64,000 bases of DNA from Pectinatus haikarae (GCF_015732185.1 NZ_WIQM01000004.1:1-64000); one strand, 5' to 3'; shown: positions 46,361-56,200, counted from the first letter of the stretch. Numbers and translations are program-made. The notes: generated by a model from the sequence alone, not told the origin.

Positions 46361-46696
46361 TTATGATGAGAAAATGTACTGAAGCAACAGCATATGCGTT
46401 ATTGTTCCAGCAGCTATACTTAGCAGCATATTGCGCTTCCAGACATGCAGCAGGATAGTGACGGTTGTGGAAATGACTTCGGGAAAGCCGTGATTGCCGG
46501 ATAATATGACCGTATCCTTCAATGAATATACGACGAGCAGTGCTATAATGGCGGTCGGCAAGACATTGCCCAGATATTTTATCGACAGAGGAGTTGTACG
46601 ATTACGATAAAAAATAACAAAGGGAAGAAAACGTGTAAGCATGGTTCCGCCTATAACGGCAGCGATCGTGATTATTGCTTCATCAGTTGACAGCAT
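46361..46696 (-). CDS. azlD: branched-chain amino acid exporter subunit AzlD
   Basis: 111 aa, ATG at 46696 (gaggtg upstream; an earlier in-frame start at 46711 would run through that site). Four hydrophobic segments, TRFLPFVIFYRN and LGNVLPTAIIALLVVYSL typical of AzlD. It forms an amino acid exporter with AzlC, overlapping it by 14 bases. The 155-base gap before tex shows nothing else. Confidence 0.9.
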   Translation of the reverse strand: MLSTDEAIITIAAVIGGTMLTRFLPFVIFYRNRTTPLSIKYLGNVLPTAIIALLVVYSLKDTVILSGNHGFPEVISTTVTILLHVWKRNMLLSIAAGTITHMLLLQYIFSS

Positions 46697-47384
46697 TTGT
46701 GCGCACCTCATTGTATTTTTTCAGCATAAGCAGAGCAAACACCATCAGAATCATTGCCGGAATGATAAAATTATCGCCGAATATAAGAAGACATATTATA
46801 GAAATTATAAGACCGCTCATGGCAGGTACATGGTCAGATTGATTCAACCACTGCTCAAGCATGATAACTATGAATAGCGCGGCAAGAATAAAATCCAGTC
46901 CCTGCGTATTTATTTGAAAGTATTTTCCGCGAATAGCGCCCAATGCAGCACCGACAGCCCAGTACAGATGATTAAGAGCTGTCACGAAGACCATAAACCA
47001 GCTTTTGTCGGTGTCAGAAGGAATTTTAACTGTGTAATTTATCACAAAACTTTCGTCGCACATACCAAAAATTAGATAAAGCTTTTTTTTACCGGTATTT
47101 TTATATTTGTCCAATAGAGAAATACCATAGAATAGGTGACGGGCATTTACTGTGATCGCAAGTAAAAAAGCGGCGGCAGGATTGAATGAAGACATAAGAA
47201 GACCGACTGTAATAAATTCCATGGATCCGGCGTAGATCAAAATACTCATGAATATAGGATAAACGGGAGAAAAACCTTTGCTGGTCATGAAAAAACCATA
47301 AGATATCCCTAAAAATAAAAAACCTGCCAGAATAGGCAGTGTATGTGGCAGAGCGGTGTAAAAAGCCTTTTTCTGTATGTTCAT
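46683..47384 (-). CDS. azlC: branched-chain amino acid exporter subunit AzlC
   Basis: 233 aa membrane protein. Family motifs: LPILAGFLFLGISYGFFMTSKGFSP, ILIYAGSMEFITVGLL, AITVNARHLFYGISLL and FGMCDESFVIN. Large permease subunit of the AzlCD pair. Upstream, 47385-47634 holds no gene I can support. Confidence 0.93.
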   Translation of the reverse strand: MNIQKKAFYTALPHTLPILAGFLFLGISYGFFMTSKGFSPVYPIFMSILIYAGSMEFITVGLLMSSFNPAAAFLLAITVNARHLFYGISLLDKYKNTGKKKLYLIFGMCDESFVINYTVKIPSDTDKSWFMVFVTALNHLYWAVGAALGAIRGKYFQINTQGLDFILAALFIVIMLEQWLNQSDHVPAMSGLIISIICLLIFGDNFIIPAMILMVFALLMLKKYNEVRTNAVN

Positions 47385-47634
47385 GGTGAAATGCCCCTTA
47401 ATATAAAAGTATAGTAGTTATTTTATAGTCTTTTATTTCTTTTCGCAATATGGGGAGATGTGCAATATTAAAATAAATGTAAAATATTGAAGAATAAGTT
47501 CTAACGGAATGAGAGGATCGCAATTAGCAGGAAGCTTATTATATCAAAAGTGTTTATATTATTAAATATAATAAAATTTTACATTCGTGTATTTTAAAAT
47601 ATAGAAAAAACTATCAGTATATGTTATAATATTA

Positions 47635-47640
47635 GCTGTT
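47635..47640 (+). promoter_or_regulatory. -10 box of tRNA-Arg
   Basis: TATAAT ending 6 bases before the tRNA, so transcription would begin at or next to the mature 5' end. No clear -35 box (tagaaa at about 17 bases). Confidence 0.5.
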
Positions 47641-47646
47641 GTTCAT

Positions 47647-47721
47647 GCGCCCGTAGCTCAGTGGATAGAGCATCGGCCTCCGAAGCCGTGTGCATGGGTC
47701 CGACTCCCATCGGGCGCACCA
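47647..47721 (+). tRNA. tRNA-Arg (anticodon CCG); prophage integration end
   Basis: 75 nt with encoded CCA. Acceptor gcgcccg/cgggcgc, D-arm agctcagtggatagagc, anticodon loop ctccgaa with CCG, T-arm atggg-tccgact-cccat. The prophage begins directly downstream, so the 3' end of this gene is the likely attachment site; the second copy of the core must lie right of the window. Confidence 0.93.
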
Positions 47722-47770
47722 GTATGATTAAAGGGAATAACGTATTTTTATAAAATAGTCCGCTGACCTA

Positions 47771-47791
47771 TGGCAACAAATTGGCAACAAA
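47771..47791 (+). repeat. two direct repeats beside the tRNA, possible integrase arm sites
   Basis: tggcaacaaa at 47771-47780 and 47782-47791 (period 11), about 50 bases from the tRNA end. Short direct repeats next to an attachment core are typical arm-type sites for tyrosine integrases. The rest of 47722-47927 is AT-rich with a small aaacggtaggaatttttctgccgtttttt hairpin near 47810-47837. Confidence 0.45.
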
Positions 47792-47927
47792 CTTGGAAAT
47801 TTAAAGTAAAACGGTAGGAATTTTTCTGCCGTTTTTTTTATAATTGTTATAGGAAAAATATTTAATACATAGAATATAATATATTTAAATGTATATAATT
47901 ATTTTGTAAAGAGAGGAGTGCTTAATA

Positions 47928-49121
47928 ATGAGCAGCGAAAAAGTTGCAATTAGTCATAATGTTATTAATTGGATGTTGAAGTTAACATATGACAAAAAAA
48001 TTTTGGATATATTAAGTAAATGTAAAACTGACAATAAAAAATTATCTTTTAATCAAATTTCAACTATTAGTAAAAAAATGTGCATTCCTTTCGGGTATTT
48101 TTTATTAAAAACTCCTCCAGAAGAAAAATGCTTATTATTAGATTATCGTACATTGCAAAGTAAAGAATTAGATAATCCAAGTAGGAATTTACTTGATACT
48201 ATCCATTCCATGGAAAACAGGCAAGAATGGATGAGAGAGTACTTACAAAATAATGATTTTTCTCCAGTAGATATTGTAGGGTCGTTAAATATAAAACATG
48301 TTAATTCTACTATCCAGTTTGCAGAAAAAATACGAGCTGCTTTAGACATAAAGATGAAATGGTATGAAAAATATACTGATCCTAATGAAGCGTTTAAGTT
48401 TCTCAAAGGAAGAATTTCTCAATTAGGTGTATTGATAATGCAAAATGGAGTAGTTGGTCAAAATACACATAGAAAATTAGATTTGCATGAATTTAGAGCA
48501 TTTACACTAATAGATAATTATGCACCTTTAATATTCATAAATTCAGTAGATTCCCCTAGCGGAAAATTATTTTCTTTACTACATGAATTGGCACATATTT
48601 TTATTGGTAAAAATGATCTTTTTAATATAAATAATGATATTGACAGTGAAGTGTCAGAATCAGAAGTAGTCTGTAATGCAATAGCAGCAGAAATATTAAT
48701 ACCAGATTCTATATTCTCTAAAATTTGGGATATTAAATTGGCTGAAAGCACTCATATAACAAATCTACAAGATAAAATTATGTCAATTGCGAAACAAGTA
48801 AAAACTGTTTTCGGACCGAGCAGTATAGTTGCTATAGCAAGAAAGGCATTAGATCATAAAAAAATAGATAAACGATTTTATGAAGAAATTAGCCAAAAAG
48901 CTATTAACCAATATGAAAAAAATATTAAAGCTAAAAATTCTGGTGGTAATTTTTATGCCACTAATATAAGTAGATTAGATAATAGATTTTTTAATGCATT
49001 AACAGTCAGTTTAGCAGAGGGAAAGACACGATACACTGATGCGTATCGTCTCACTGATATGAAAAGAACTACATTTGCAAAGGTAAATAACCAACTCCAG
49101 GAAAGAGGGTTAGTCTATTAA
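47928..49121 (+). CDS. ImmA/IrrE-type metallopeptidase, antitoxin-like partner
   Basis: 397 aa, agaggag upstream. The N-terminal third resembles the regulator half of this group (STISKKMCIPFGYFLLKTPPEE), and HELAHIFIG near residue 222 is the zinc-peptidase HExxH motif with a downstream acidic helix (SEVVCNAIAAEILIP). Proteins of this kind precede DUF4411 PIN genes and have been predicted to form toxin-antitoxin pairs. More AT-rich than the flanking core genes, consistent with transfer. Two bases separate it from the PIN gene. Confidence 0.8.
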   Translation: MSSEKVAISHNVINWMLKLTYDKKILDILSKCKTDNKKLSFNQISTISKKMCIPFGYFLLKTPPEEKCLLLDYRTLQSKELDNPSRNLLDTIHSMENRQEWMREYLQNNDFSPVDIVGSLNIKHVNSTIQFAEKIRAALDIKMKWYEKYTDPNEAFKFLKGRISQLGVLIMQNGVVGQNTHRKLDLHEFRAFTLIDNYAPLIFINSVDSPSGKLFSLLHELAHIFIGKNDLFNINNDIDSEVSESEVVCNAIAAEILIPDSIFSKIWDIKLAESTHITNLQDKIMSIAKQVKTVFGPSSIVAIARKALDHKKIDKRFYEEISQKAINQYEKNIKAKNSGGNFYATNISRLDNRFFNALTVSLAEGKTRYTDAYRLTDMKRTTFAKVNNQLQERGLVY

Positions 49122-49123
49122 TT

Positions 49124-49627
49124 ATGGATGAAATATACTTATTGGATTCAAATACATTTATAACTCCTAAAAATTCCTATTATCCGTTTATGATGGCACC
49201 TTCTTTTTGGAAACAATTAAAAAAAAATTTGGATAAATTTGTTCTGTTAGATTCGGTAGAGCAAGAATTATTAGTTGGTAAAGATGATTTATCTGAATGG
49301 ATTGATTCTTTGAAATCACAAATAACAGATTGCAAAAAAAGAACCTTGTTAAAAGAATACCGTCAAGTCTTAGCATATATAAGTGGATGTGAATACTACA
49401 ATGATAGAGCTCTCGACAAGTGGTCAGATCAGTCTGTCGCTGATCCATGGTTAATAGCAGCATCAATAAAAAATCACTATAAAATAGTTACTTTTGAAAA
49501 AAGAGCCGGCGGATTAAACGCTCATAATCCATCAGGTAATCCAAAAATACCAGATATATGTGATTATTTTAGCCTTGATTATGTTACCCTATTCCAAATG
49601 ATGGAAAATTTGCACTTCCATTTATAA
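49124..49627 (+). CDS. DUF4411 PIN-domain protein, probable toxin
   Basis: 167 aa. It starts IYLLDSNTFITPKNSYYPF and ends with SVADPWLIAASIKNHYKIVTFEK, giving the acidic residues of a PIN ribonuclease fold; the region LDSVEQELL fits the conserved middle glutamate. Likely an RNase restrained by the upstream ImmA/IrrE protein. Placed at the tRNA end of the prophage, on the strand opposite to the late genes: cargo rather than virion function. Confidence 0.8.
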   Translation: MDEIYLLDSNTFITPKNSYYPFMMAPSFWKQLKKNLDKFVLLDSVEQELLVGKDDLSEWIDSLKSQITDCKKRTLLKEYRQVLAYISGCEYYNDRALDKWSDQSVADPWLIAASIKNHYKIVTFEKRAGGLNAHNPSGNPKIPDICDYFSLDYVTLFQMMENLHFHL

Positions 49628-49646
49628 TTCTTTTAATTTCAAAGCA

Positions 49647-49680
49647 AAAGACCGGAGCCTTTTTATAGGCTCCGGTCTTT
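49647..49680. terminator. bidirectional terminator between TA pair and phage lysis genes
   Basis: 13-bp stem aaagaccggagcc/ggctccggtcttt with an 8-base T/A-rich loop and flanking T/A. Confidence 0.88.
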
Positions 49681-49682
49681 AT

Positions 49683-50300
49683 TTACCACGTATATTCTAA
49701 TTTCACAATCGTCGCCTTGTCATCAAAATTATAATCGACACCGACGCCGAGATACTTGCCGTCTTTTGTAATTTTCTTTGCAACAGAATAACCAATTTCT
49801 TTTGGACTCGGATTATCTATCGCTTTGGGGGCGTAGCTGACTGTATGAAGGATTTTTTTATAAGCTTGAACATTGTACTGGTTCAGGCTTATTTGCGTGT
49901 CAGCGGGCAATTCTGATGTGTCTACCGTTTCAGTGGGATTTGCCGGGTCCGTCAAAATAGAAAAATCAGCATTGGCTTTTTCCTGCGCCACCTTTTCGGC
50001 TGCCGGTGCCTGCGCTGCTGTCGTGTAAACAACATATTGCGGCTGTTGCCCGGACGTGACGATATATTTTATCTGCTGTGCCGCCTCCTGCGCTTGACCA
50101 GTCGATATAGGCACCTGTGCATTATCTGCAGCAGTTTCTACGCCAGCCGGTGTTTCCGCTTGCTCCTGTGATTCGATCGTGACCGGCTGGGCCAGATGCA
50201 GATATTGATAAATGAAATATGCGCTGATGCCTAAAATAATAGCGGCCAGCGCATATAAGATGATCTTTTTGTGACTCTTTATAAAATTTATAGCTGCCAT
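49683..50300 (-). CDS. prophage envelope protein with N-terminal membrane anchor, candidate spanin
   Basis: 205 aa. Transmembrane helix at about 11-32 (IILYALAAIILGISAYFIYQYL), then an Ala/Gln/Pro-rich exported linker (about 35-120) and a small C-terminal domain ending KYLGVGVDYNFDDKATIVKLEYTW. The alternating pattern and final aromatic residue look like an outer-membrane beta strand. It is the last late gene, after endolysin, where outer-membrane disruption proteins are usual. Function inferred only. Confidence 0.5.
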   Translation of the reverse strand: MAAINFIKSHKKIILYALAAIILGISAYFIYQYLHLAQPVTIESQEQAETPAGVETAADNAQVPISTGQAQEAAQQIKYIVTSGQQPQYVVYTTAAQAPAAEKVAQEKANADFSILTDPANPTETVDTSELPADTQISLNQYNVQAYKKILHTVSYAPKAIDNPSPKEIGYSVAKKITKDGKYLGVGVDYNFDDKATIVKLEYTW

Positions 50301-50310
50301 AATGGCCTCC

Positions 50311-50691
50311 TTACATAGTCAGTCGGACCGCAATGTAAATGAGAGCTGCGATCTTGGCCGCATTAAACACGTCGTCTTTATGATCTGCCCACCAGTTCGT
50401 TACTTCCGTTTCCGCTGCCGTGACCGTTTCTGTGGTCTTGGCTGCAAGTTCCGCTTCAGCGTTTTCAATCTTCTGCTCAAGATTTTTAATTTCTTCGGCG
50501 AATAGGTCTGCACTTTTGACTTCAAGGTCAGCCTTGGCGGCTTTCATAGCTTCAATGTCGGCTTTGATTGCTGTAGTATCATCATTAACGGTCTGAGCTG
50601 GAGTGGTTTCTGCTGTTTCCTGTGTTGCTGTATCCTGTGCTGCAGCCTGATCAACGGTTGCTGTCTGTTCCTGAGTTGTAGTGTCTGCCAT
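50311..50691 (-). CDS. prophage coiled-coil protein with C-terminal membrane helix
   Basis: 126 aa. Thr/Gln/Ala-rich N-terminus, a coiled coil at about 40-95 (IKADIEAMKAAKADLEVKSADLFAEEIKNLEQKIENAEAEL is split over several heptads), and a C-terminal hydrophobic segment VFNAAKIAALIYIAVRLTM. Ten bases separate it from the 205-aa gene. Could be a tail-anchored lysis regulator, a second holin, or a partner of the candidate spanin. Confidence 0.5.
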   Translation of the reverse strand: MADTTTQEQTATVDQAAAQDTATQETAETTPAQTVNDDTTAIKADIEAMKAAKADLEVKSADLFAEEIKNLEQKIENAEAELAAKTTETVTAAETEVTNWWADHKDDVFNAAKIAALIYIAVRLTM

Positions 50692-50713
50692 ATTTAAGAC
50701 TTCCTTTCAATTT

Positions 50714-51298
50714 TCACTCATAATATTCGCTTGCATCATACGGTAAGTCATCGCTGTAACGGTCCGTATGCTGCCATATTTTCGATATGCGCTCCGGGTG
50801 CTCTGCCTTGAAACTATCCTCATGATATTCGTATTGCGCGCTCCAGATCGGCACATAATCCGGAAGACAAGTAAGGTCAATGACGTTCGTCAGCCAGTTA
50901 TACGAGCTGTACAGCCCAACATAGCCATAGCCAGCGGCATTAAGGCTCGTAATAAATGCCGTGATCGGATATACGACATTTCGCGGACCGGTCAGCATAC
51001 TGTTATCTTCTGCATCGTACCAAATACCGAGTTCTGGGTTAACGCCGTTAAGATAGGTTTTAATCCACGCGTCAACTTGCGCCGCTTCGGTTTTTGCGCT
51101 GTCAACATCAGCAGCATGGCCATAATAATAAACGCCATATTTCAGGCCATGAGCAACCGCATTATTGACGTGGGCTATAAACATTTCGTCAAGTTTTGAG
51201 CGTTCACCAATTTTTAAAATGACGCCGCCGAAGCCGGCATCGGCAATCGCTTGCCAGTTTACATTTTCCTGCCATGCGGACAGATCAATAATTTTCAT
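50714..51298 (-). CDS. prophage endolysin, glycoside hydrolase family 25 lysozyme
   Basis: 194 aa, starting MKIIDLSAWQENVNW; ggaggtaa lies 9-12 bases upstream and an ATG at 51307 is a little too close to it. GH25 residues: first Asp in IIDLSAW, DxE in WYDAEDN, and a barrel ending PIWSAQYEY...KIWQHTDRY. No signal peptide or wall-binding domain, so it needs the holin. Cuts peptidoglycan at muramic acid. Confidence 0.92.
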   Translation of the reverse strand: MKIIDLSAWQENVNWQAIADAGFGGVILKIGERSKLDEMFIAHVNNAVAHGLKYGVYYYGHAADVDSAKTEAAQVDAWIKTYLNGVNPELGIWYDAEDNSMLTGPRNVVYPITAFITSLNAAGYGYVGLYSSYNWLTNVIDLTCLPDYVPIWSAQYEYHEDSFKAEHPERISKIWQHTDRYSDDLPYDASEYYE

Positions 51299-51491
51299 AG
51301 TCAACATTTACCTCCGTTTTAAAAATTTCCCCGTTACCGCCTAAGTCAACGGTATGCCCGTCAAAAGTTGCACCAGGGAACGTGTTGATAATACTTTCGT
51401 TAGGATTATGGCTTTCTTTAAAGATCTGCTGTATTTTGTCCAGTTCATCTGCTGCGATATCTGCTCCGGCCTTAGTTACTGTTATTATCAT
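51285..51491 (-). CDS. small prophage protein, unknown
   Basis: 68 aa from the ATG at 51491, preceded by aaaggaaag; the frame extends further upstream only through the holin gene. MIITVTKAGADIAADELDKIQQIFKESHNPNESI is soluble and helical at first, strand-rich later. It overlaps the holin end by 20 bases and the endolysin start by 14. Confidence 0.55.
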   Translation of the reverse strand: MIITVTKAGADIAADELDKIQQIFKESHNPNESIINTFPGATFDGHTVDLGGNGEIFKTEVNVDYENY

Positions 51492-51732
51492 TTTTATCTT
51501 TCCTTTCATACGGTTTATCGCCGTCACTACTGTTTTTCCAGCTGTCCATGATGTATTTAACCATAGCCAATACTCCCGCACCTCCCAAGGTCGTAAAGCC
51601 ATCCCAACATGACTTTATATCAAACTTCGTCCCGTACAGAGCATTGGCAAAATAACCAACGGACCAAAACAAAAACAGGAGCATAAACGCCCCCGTTATT
51701 GCTTCAATCATATATTTTTGTATATTTTTCAA
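51472..51732 (-). CDS. probable phage holin
   Basis: 86 aa. Two hydrophobic segments (ITGAFMLLFLFWSVGYFANAL and LGGAGVLAMVKYIM) and a charged hydrophilic C-terminus (SSDGDKPYERKDKNDNNSN), the pattern of class II holins. Directly upstream of the endolysin in the transcript. Confidence 0.68.
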   Translation of the reverse strand: MKNIQKYMIEAITGAFMLLFLFWSVGYFANALYGTKFDIKSCWDGFTTLGGAGVLAMVKYIMDSWKNSSDGDKPYERKDKNDNNSN

Positions 51733-51767
51733 GCTCTCACTCCTTTCCTAGATACCGATTTTTATGA

Positions 51768-52067
51768 TCACCTCCCGACTACCCATTCGAAAATGCCAAC
51801 GATAATACTCGCAATAGTTATAGATATGCCTATTGTCCAGCGTGTACTTTCTTTATAAGCGTCCAGTTCTTTTTTGAATTCTTTTTTATGTTCATCCAGC
51901 CGATGATGCGCAGATTTAGCAGACTGCAATGCTTCGTGGGACATATCATTTATGTTTTCCATTTTTGCTCTGCAGGGGGCACAACTATCAACGAGCATAT
52001 CCAGTTTTGTTTCTATTGCTGACAACCTGCTGACTGTCTCTTTCTCAAATTCCTTTTCATTTTCCAA
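51768..52067 (-). CDS. XhlA-type hemolysin-like phage protein
   Basis: 99 aa. N-terminal coiled coil (EFEKETVSRLSAIETKLDML; HHRLDEHKKEFKKELDAYKE) and a single C-terminal helix TIGISITIASIIVGIFEWVV. XhlA acts with a holin in PBSX-type lysis; the CAPC pair could be a disulphide. Adjacent to the holin gene. Confidence 0.75.
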   Translation of the reverse strand: MENEKEFEKETVSRLSAIETKLDMLVDSCAPCRAKMENINDMSHEALQSAKSAHHRLDEHKKEFKKELDAYKESTRWTIGISITIASIIVGIFEWVVGR

Positions 52068-52153
52068 GCAATCACCACCTCATTTATTGCATAAAAATAG
52101 CCGCTCTATGGCGGCGGGGAGAACGCTGTTTTATTTTCATAATCATTTTCCTG

Positions 52154-52453
52154 TCAGGTGCTTGTTGGATTTGTTGATGTATCTGTCGTATCAGTATTTC
52201 TCTTTTTTTGAGCATCAATTATAGATTGTACTGAATCAATACATGTGTCTAAATTAGGCTGTGCGGTATAGTCGTTTATTTTATCATCCGTCACATATAC
52301 TTTTAATGTTTGGTTGTAAATAACCAAATCATTTGAAAAAGAACCGAAGGAAGGATAATCTTTAAGAAAGTTTTCTTTTGTGTCTATATAAGTATTTTTT
52401 CCGTCAGTAACAAGCACTTCATTATTTTCTAACTGAAACACCGTTTGCAGCAT
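52154..52453 (-). CDS. prophage protein, probable tail-fibre accessory
   Basis: 99 aa. Strand-rich N-terminal half (TVFQLENNEVLVTDGKNTYIDTKENF) and a Thr/Ser-rich tail. Lies 10 bases after the collar fibre, where short assembly proteins are common. Family not recognised. Confidence 0.5.
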   Translation of the reverse strand: MLQTVFQLENNEVLVTDGKNTYIDTKENFLKDYPSFGSFSNDLVIYNQTLKVYVTDDKINDYTAQPNLDTCIDSVQSIIDAQKKRNTDTTDTSTNPTST

Positions 52454-52463
52454 TCAAATCACC

Positions 52464-53282
52464 TCAATACTTGATAATATAGTTAACAACCAGATAAGGC
52501 TGCATATTATTGTGTGCGCTTCCGCTGCCATTGCTCCCAACAGAAACACTGACAGAATGTCCATGCGAATAATTAAATCCTACACTCATATTCGCGCCGT
52601 TTTTGCCTTCTGGCCCTGGGTAATTATAGCTATTAAAGCTGAATACACCGGTGGCAGTGCATCCAGTATCAAACATTGCCAGATTTAATGCACCAGTGGC
52701 TGATTGCGTATCTGTTGCTGCACTAGCACTATGATTATGAGATGCCAATTCTGCGGTCGTCAGGGCGTGTGTTTTTTCACCACCCGTGGCACCTAATGTG
52801 CTAAGCGTACTGCTTTTGCCAACACCTACCCTGTCCTGTAAATTCGGAAGGTTAAATGTTGTTGAACCGTCACCGGTACCGTATGTCGTTCCAATAACAG
52901 CGTATAAATCCGCATAAGTTGAGCGGCTTACTGCTTGCCCTTGACATAATAGATACCCCACCGGAGCTGCAGCCCCAGCAAACTGATTTATTACACCGAT
53001 GGGAACTATGTTGGCCGGTTTTCTTAAATCTTTTATTGTCCAAGTTACTGTGCCATCTACCACCGTTTGTCCGGCAGCCGGCCATTCCGGTTCGCTGCTG
53101 CCCGTTGTACCCGATACAGTACATTCCGCATATAGCATGCAGTTTGCGGTCACGCTGTGACTTTTTACCGTATCGCCGACGGCTGGTATTGCCCCCGGTT
53201 CCCAAAAATTGAGTGTTGCCAGCAGAGCAGTTAAATTACTGATGCCCTGCTCCGGTCCCATACCAATATTAAAATCTATCAA
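52464..53282 (-). CDS. phage tail collar/fibre protein
   Basis: 272 aa. The middle holds a Phage_Collar domain (PIGVINQFAGAAAPVGYLLCQGQAVSRSTYADLYAVIGTTYG; FNLPNLQDRV), followed by a His/Ser-rich segment (ELASHNHSA; SHGHSVSVSVGSNGSGSAHNNMQPYLVVNYII) as in receptor-binding tips such as those with metal-threaded needles. Likely binds the cell surface. Follows the tip protein J-like gene directly. Confidence 0.83.
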   Translation of the reverse strand: MIDFNIGMGPEQGISNLTALLATLNFWEPGAIPAVGDTVKSHSVTANCMLYAECTVSGTTGSSEPEWPAAGQTVVDGTVTWTIKDLRKPANIVPIGVINQFAGAAAPVGYLLCQGQAVSRSTYADLYAVIGTTYGTGDGSTTFNLPNLQDRVGVGKSSTLSTLGATGGEKTHALTTAELASHNHSASAATDTQSATGALNLAMFDTGCTATGVFSFNSYNYPGPEGKNGANMSVGFNYSHGHSVSVSVGSNGSGSAHNNMQPYLVVNYIIKY

Positions 53283-53283
53283 G

Positions 53284-56200
53284 TTAATACCCCCTTATAT
53301 CCGCTCTTATGAGCATGCCTGCCATGTTATTGCCGCTATCATCCAGTATTTCAAGATCAAATCCATCTGCGTCTAAATTTGACATACGCCAGGTGGCCTG
53401 TTTGCTGTTCAAGTCTGATGTAAATAATGCTACACTGCTTGGCACGGTAAAGAATTTCTGTTTAAAAGATATATGTTTTATGGCCGCGGGCACTTCAATA
53501 TTTTCGATGATCTCTTCGGTGTCGGGAACATCAATATCTGCTTCAGCCCCAGATATTTTTAGCTGATTTATTCCCGAAAGGGACTGTCCGGTCAGGCGTA
53601 TTTGCACATACCTGCCATAAAACTGCCTGTGTGTGGATGATATCCAGTCAGACCATGTTTTGCCATCTACACTCGTTTGGTAATCCTGTGTAATGACGAT
53701 ATCATCGCCAGCATTGCTTTTCAGTTTTATTGACATGAATGTACTTGCCAAGTATTTTACATCTATCGGTGTCCATGGGCCATTACCGAACATATCACCG
53801 AATTTTGCTAAGGTTTCGATTGTCTCGTTGCTTTTTACGTGCAGCACGCCCCATTGATCAATCCAAAAACAGGCTGTATCTACTATATTCGGGCCTAAAT
53901 CAATAATAGGTACATATGCTGTGCAAATTTTTGAAAAGCTAAGCTGTTTGAATATATCCGAGAAAAATTCCAGAGAACCTATCGGGACACTGTCGCTGAA
54001 TGCATTCAAAGCACCGAATTGATCCATATACATATTTGTTATATTCCAGTCTGCCAGATTTTCAGTCCGCTGAAATATAATGTTTTTAGTCGGCAAATTA
54101 ATCACGTTGACAGTTGCCTTTGTGGCATTTAGGGAATAATTACCGCTATTGTCGACCGCTTTAATCCAAAAAGTTTGAGTGCCTTCGTTCAGAGCTTCAA
54201 ATTTATAAGAGTTTCCGGTAAAGGTTCCAACTATTGTCGATGTCGTCCAGGTTACTCCTGTGCGCAGTTCATAATAATTTATATCCGGATCATCATTTTC
54301 TATAATTGATGCTGTCAGATATTCTCCTGATTGGATTATATACAGCTTACTTATGTTCTGCGGTGGAGCATCCTTGCCAGTGATATATACTGAAACCGTC
54401 TGACCTTTTGAAACAATGCCATCTTTTACCGTATAAACATGCACATAATAAGTTATATAGGTCTTAACATTTTCTATTATGCATTTCATGTCATTTGTCG
54501 TTTTGGCGGTCTGGTAGGATACGCCATTTTCTGATAAACCTACAACAAATTCATCTACCGACTGACCTCTTTGCAGTGACCACGACACGTTTATGTTTGA
54601 TATTGTAGTACCGTCACGCTGCATATAGGTTTCTTCGGCGGCCGAAAGGCTGTCTACTTCCGGCTGTGAATTAGGCGGCGTATAGTCAATCACCGGATAC
54701 TTAGAGTAATCAAGGCTGTCGCTATATACTGCTTCATCATACTCGACTGCCTTTATATTACACAGTTGATCACCGTCACGGCTGATATTGATAACTCTGA
54801 ACGGTTTTACCGCTTTTTCCGTTTCACCTAGGCAATACACATCATATTGCTGCGGTTTTTCGTCAGAGCTGAAAGGAACCTGAATTTCAAGCAAATTCGT
54901 TGTCGCATCCTGACTAACAATGCTTTTTTTGACTATTGTATCATCATAGCGCTGTATTATTATTTCATATGATAAAGCAGATGACAGAGTTATTTCTTTA
55001 TCAAGCTGAATAGTAGTATTATCACTTACAGCAACTATTCTGCCTGATGCTATGCCGATCTGGCTGACCGCATGATTAAATCCGATAATGTCGCCAAACT
55101 CTGATACCATGGCATTTATATCTGCGCTGAATTCAATATCCTGCAGCTGCCGTTCATTTGTTGCCAATGATCTTATTGCCTCACGCCATGCTTGTGAACG
55201 CCTTGCCACACCAAACAGCGTCAGATCGGTTGTATTATCCTGGTCAGAATCATTCCATGTCTGTGACCTTGTCAGAAACTGGGTATTTTTAAAATCATTA
55301 TCGATATCGTTATAGGTGACATTAATTTCTTTCGCGCGTTCATCAAGAGATGTAAAGCTGCCTTTCACCGATGATACAGTCGTCCTGCCTTCGCCGAAAA
55401 TCTGGCATACGGTTCCCGGTTTGTCAACAACAATACCAATATCATTGCCATGTGATAATATAGTCGCATGGCCCACGGTTGCGGCTTTTTGTGCTTGTGT
55501 AATTCTTTTTTCGGATGTATCGAAAAATGCATCGAATTCAAAGCGTTTTTCCTGTTCACCATCGTTATTTAAAATCATTTCATCAGCATAGGCAGCAGCA
55601 TCCACCCATTGGTCCCAATATTTTATCAGCCGGCTTTTATCAATGCCCTCAACGACATATTCATAGCTGCCCGTATTGATATTTTTCAGGTAGTAGCATT
55701 GATGCAGAATGTCATAGGCCGCCCAGATAGGATTTTTAGCAGATCTTTGTTCGTAAACCCCGCTATCTGGGTTAAAGACCCATACATTATTGCGTACCTG
55801 CCGCCAATTAACTGACGGTACACCGCCCGACAATTGATTTGTTGCAAGTATTCTGAGCGCAACAAGCACTTTCCCCTGCCGGCAGTATTTGCCGTTTTCA
55901 TAGCTCGTTAAAAGCGCCCAGCGCGTTATAGTGCTCGCTCTGCTTGATGTATCGCGGCTGATCATTTCGGCCCTGATTTCATATTGCGCTTCCGGCAGTC
56001 CATCTATACGAATTGACTGAGTGACAAGTGAACTCTGCGCCGCAGTAATTGACCAGGAAGCATTCCAGCTGTTCCATGCAGTTGTACCTTTTTGCCTGTA
56101 CATAAGGGCAATTGTCACGGTCGTCGATGTATAGCCGCCATCGTCATTTATTTTAAATAAGCCGCCTGACCATTCCATTGTCACTTCAAGCGATACAGCT

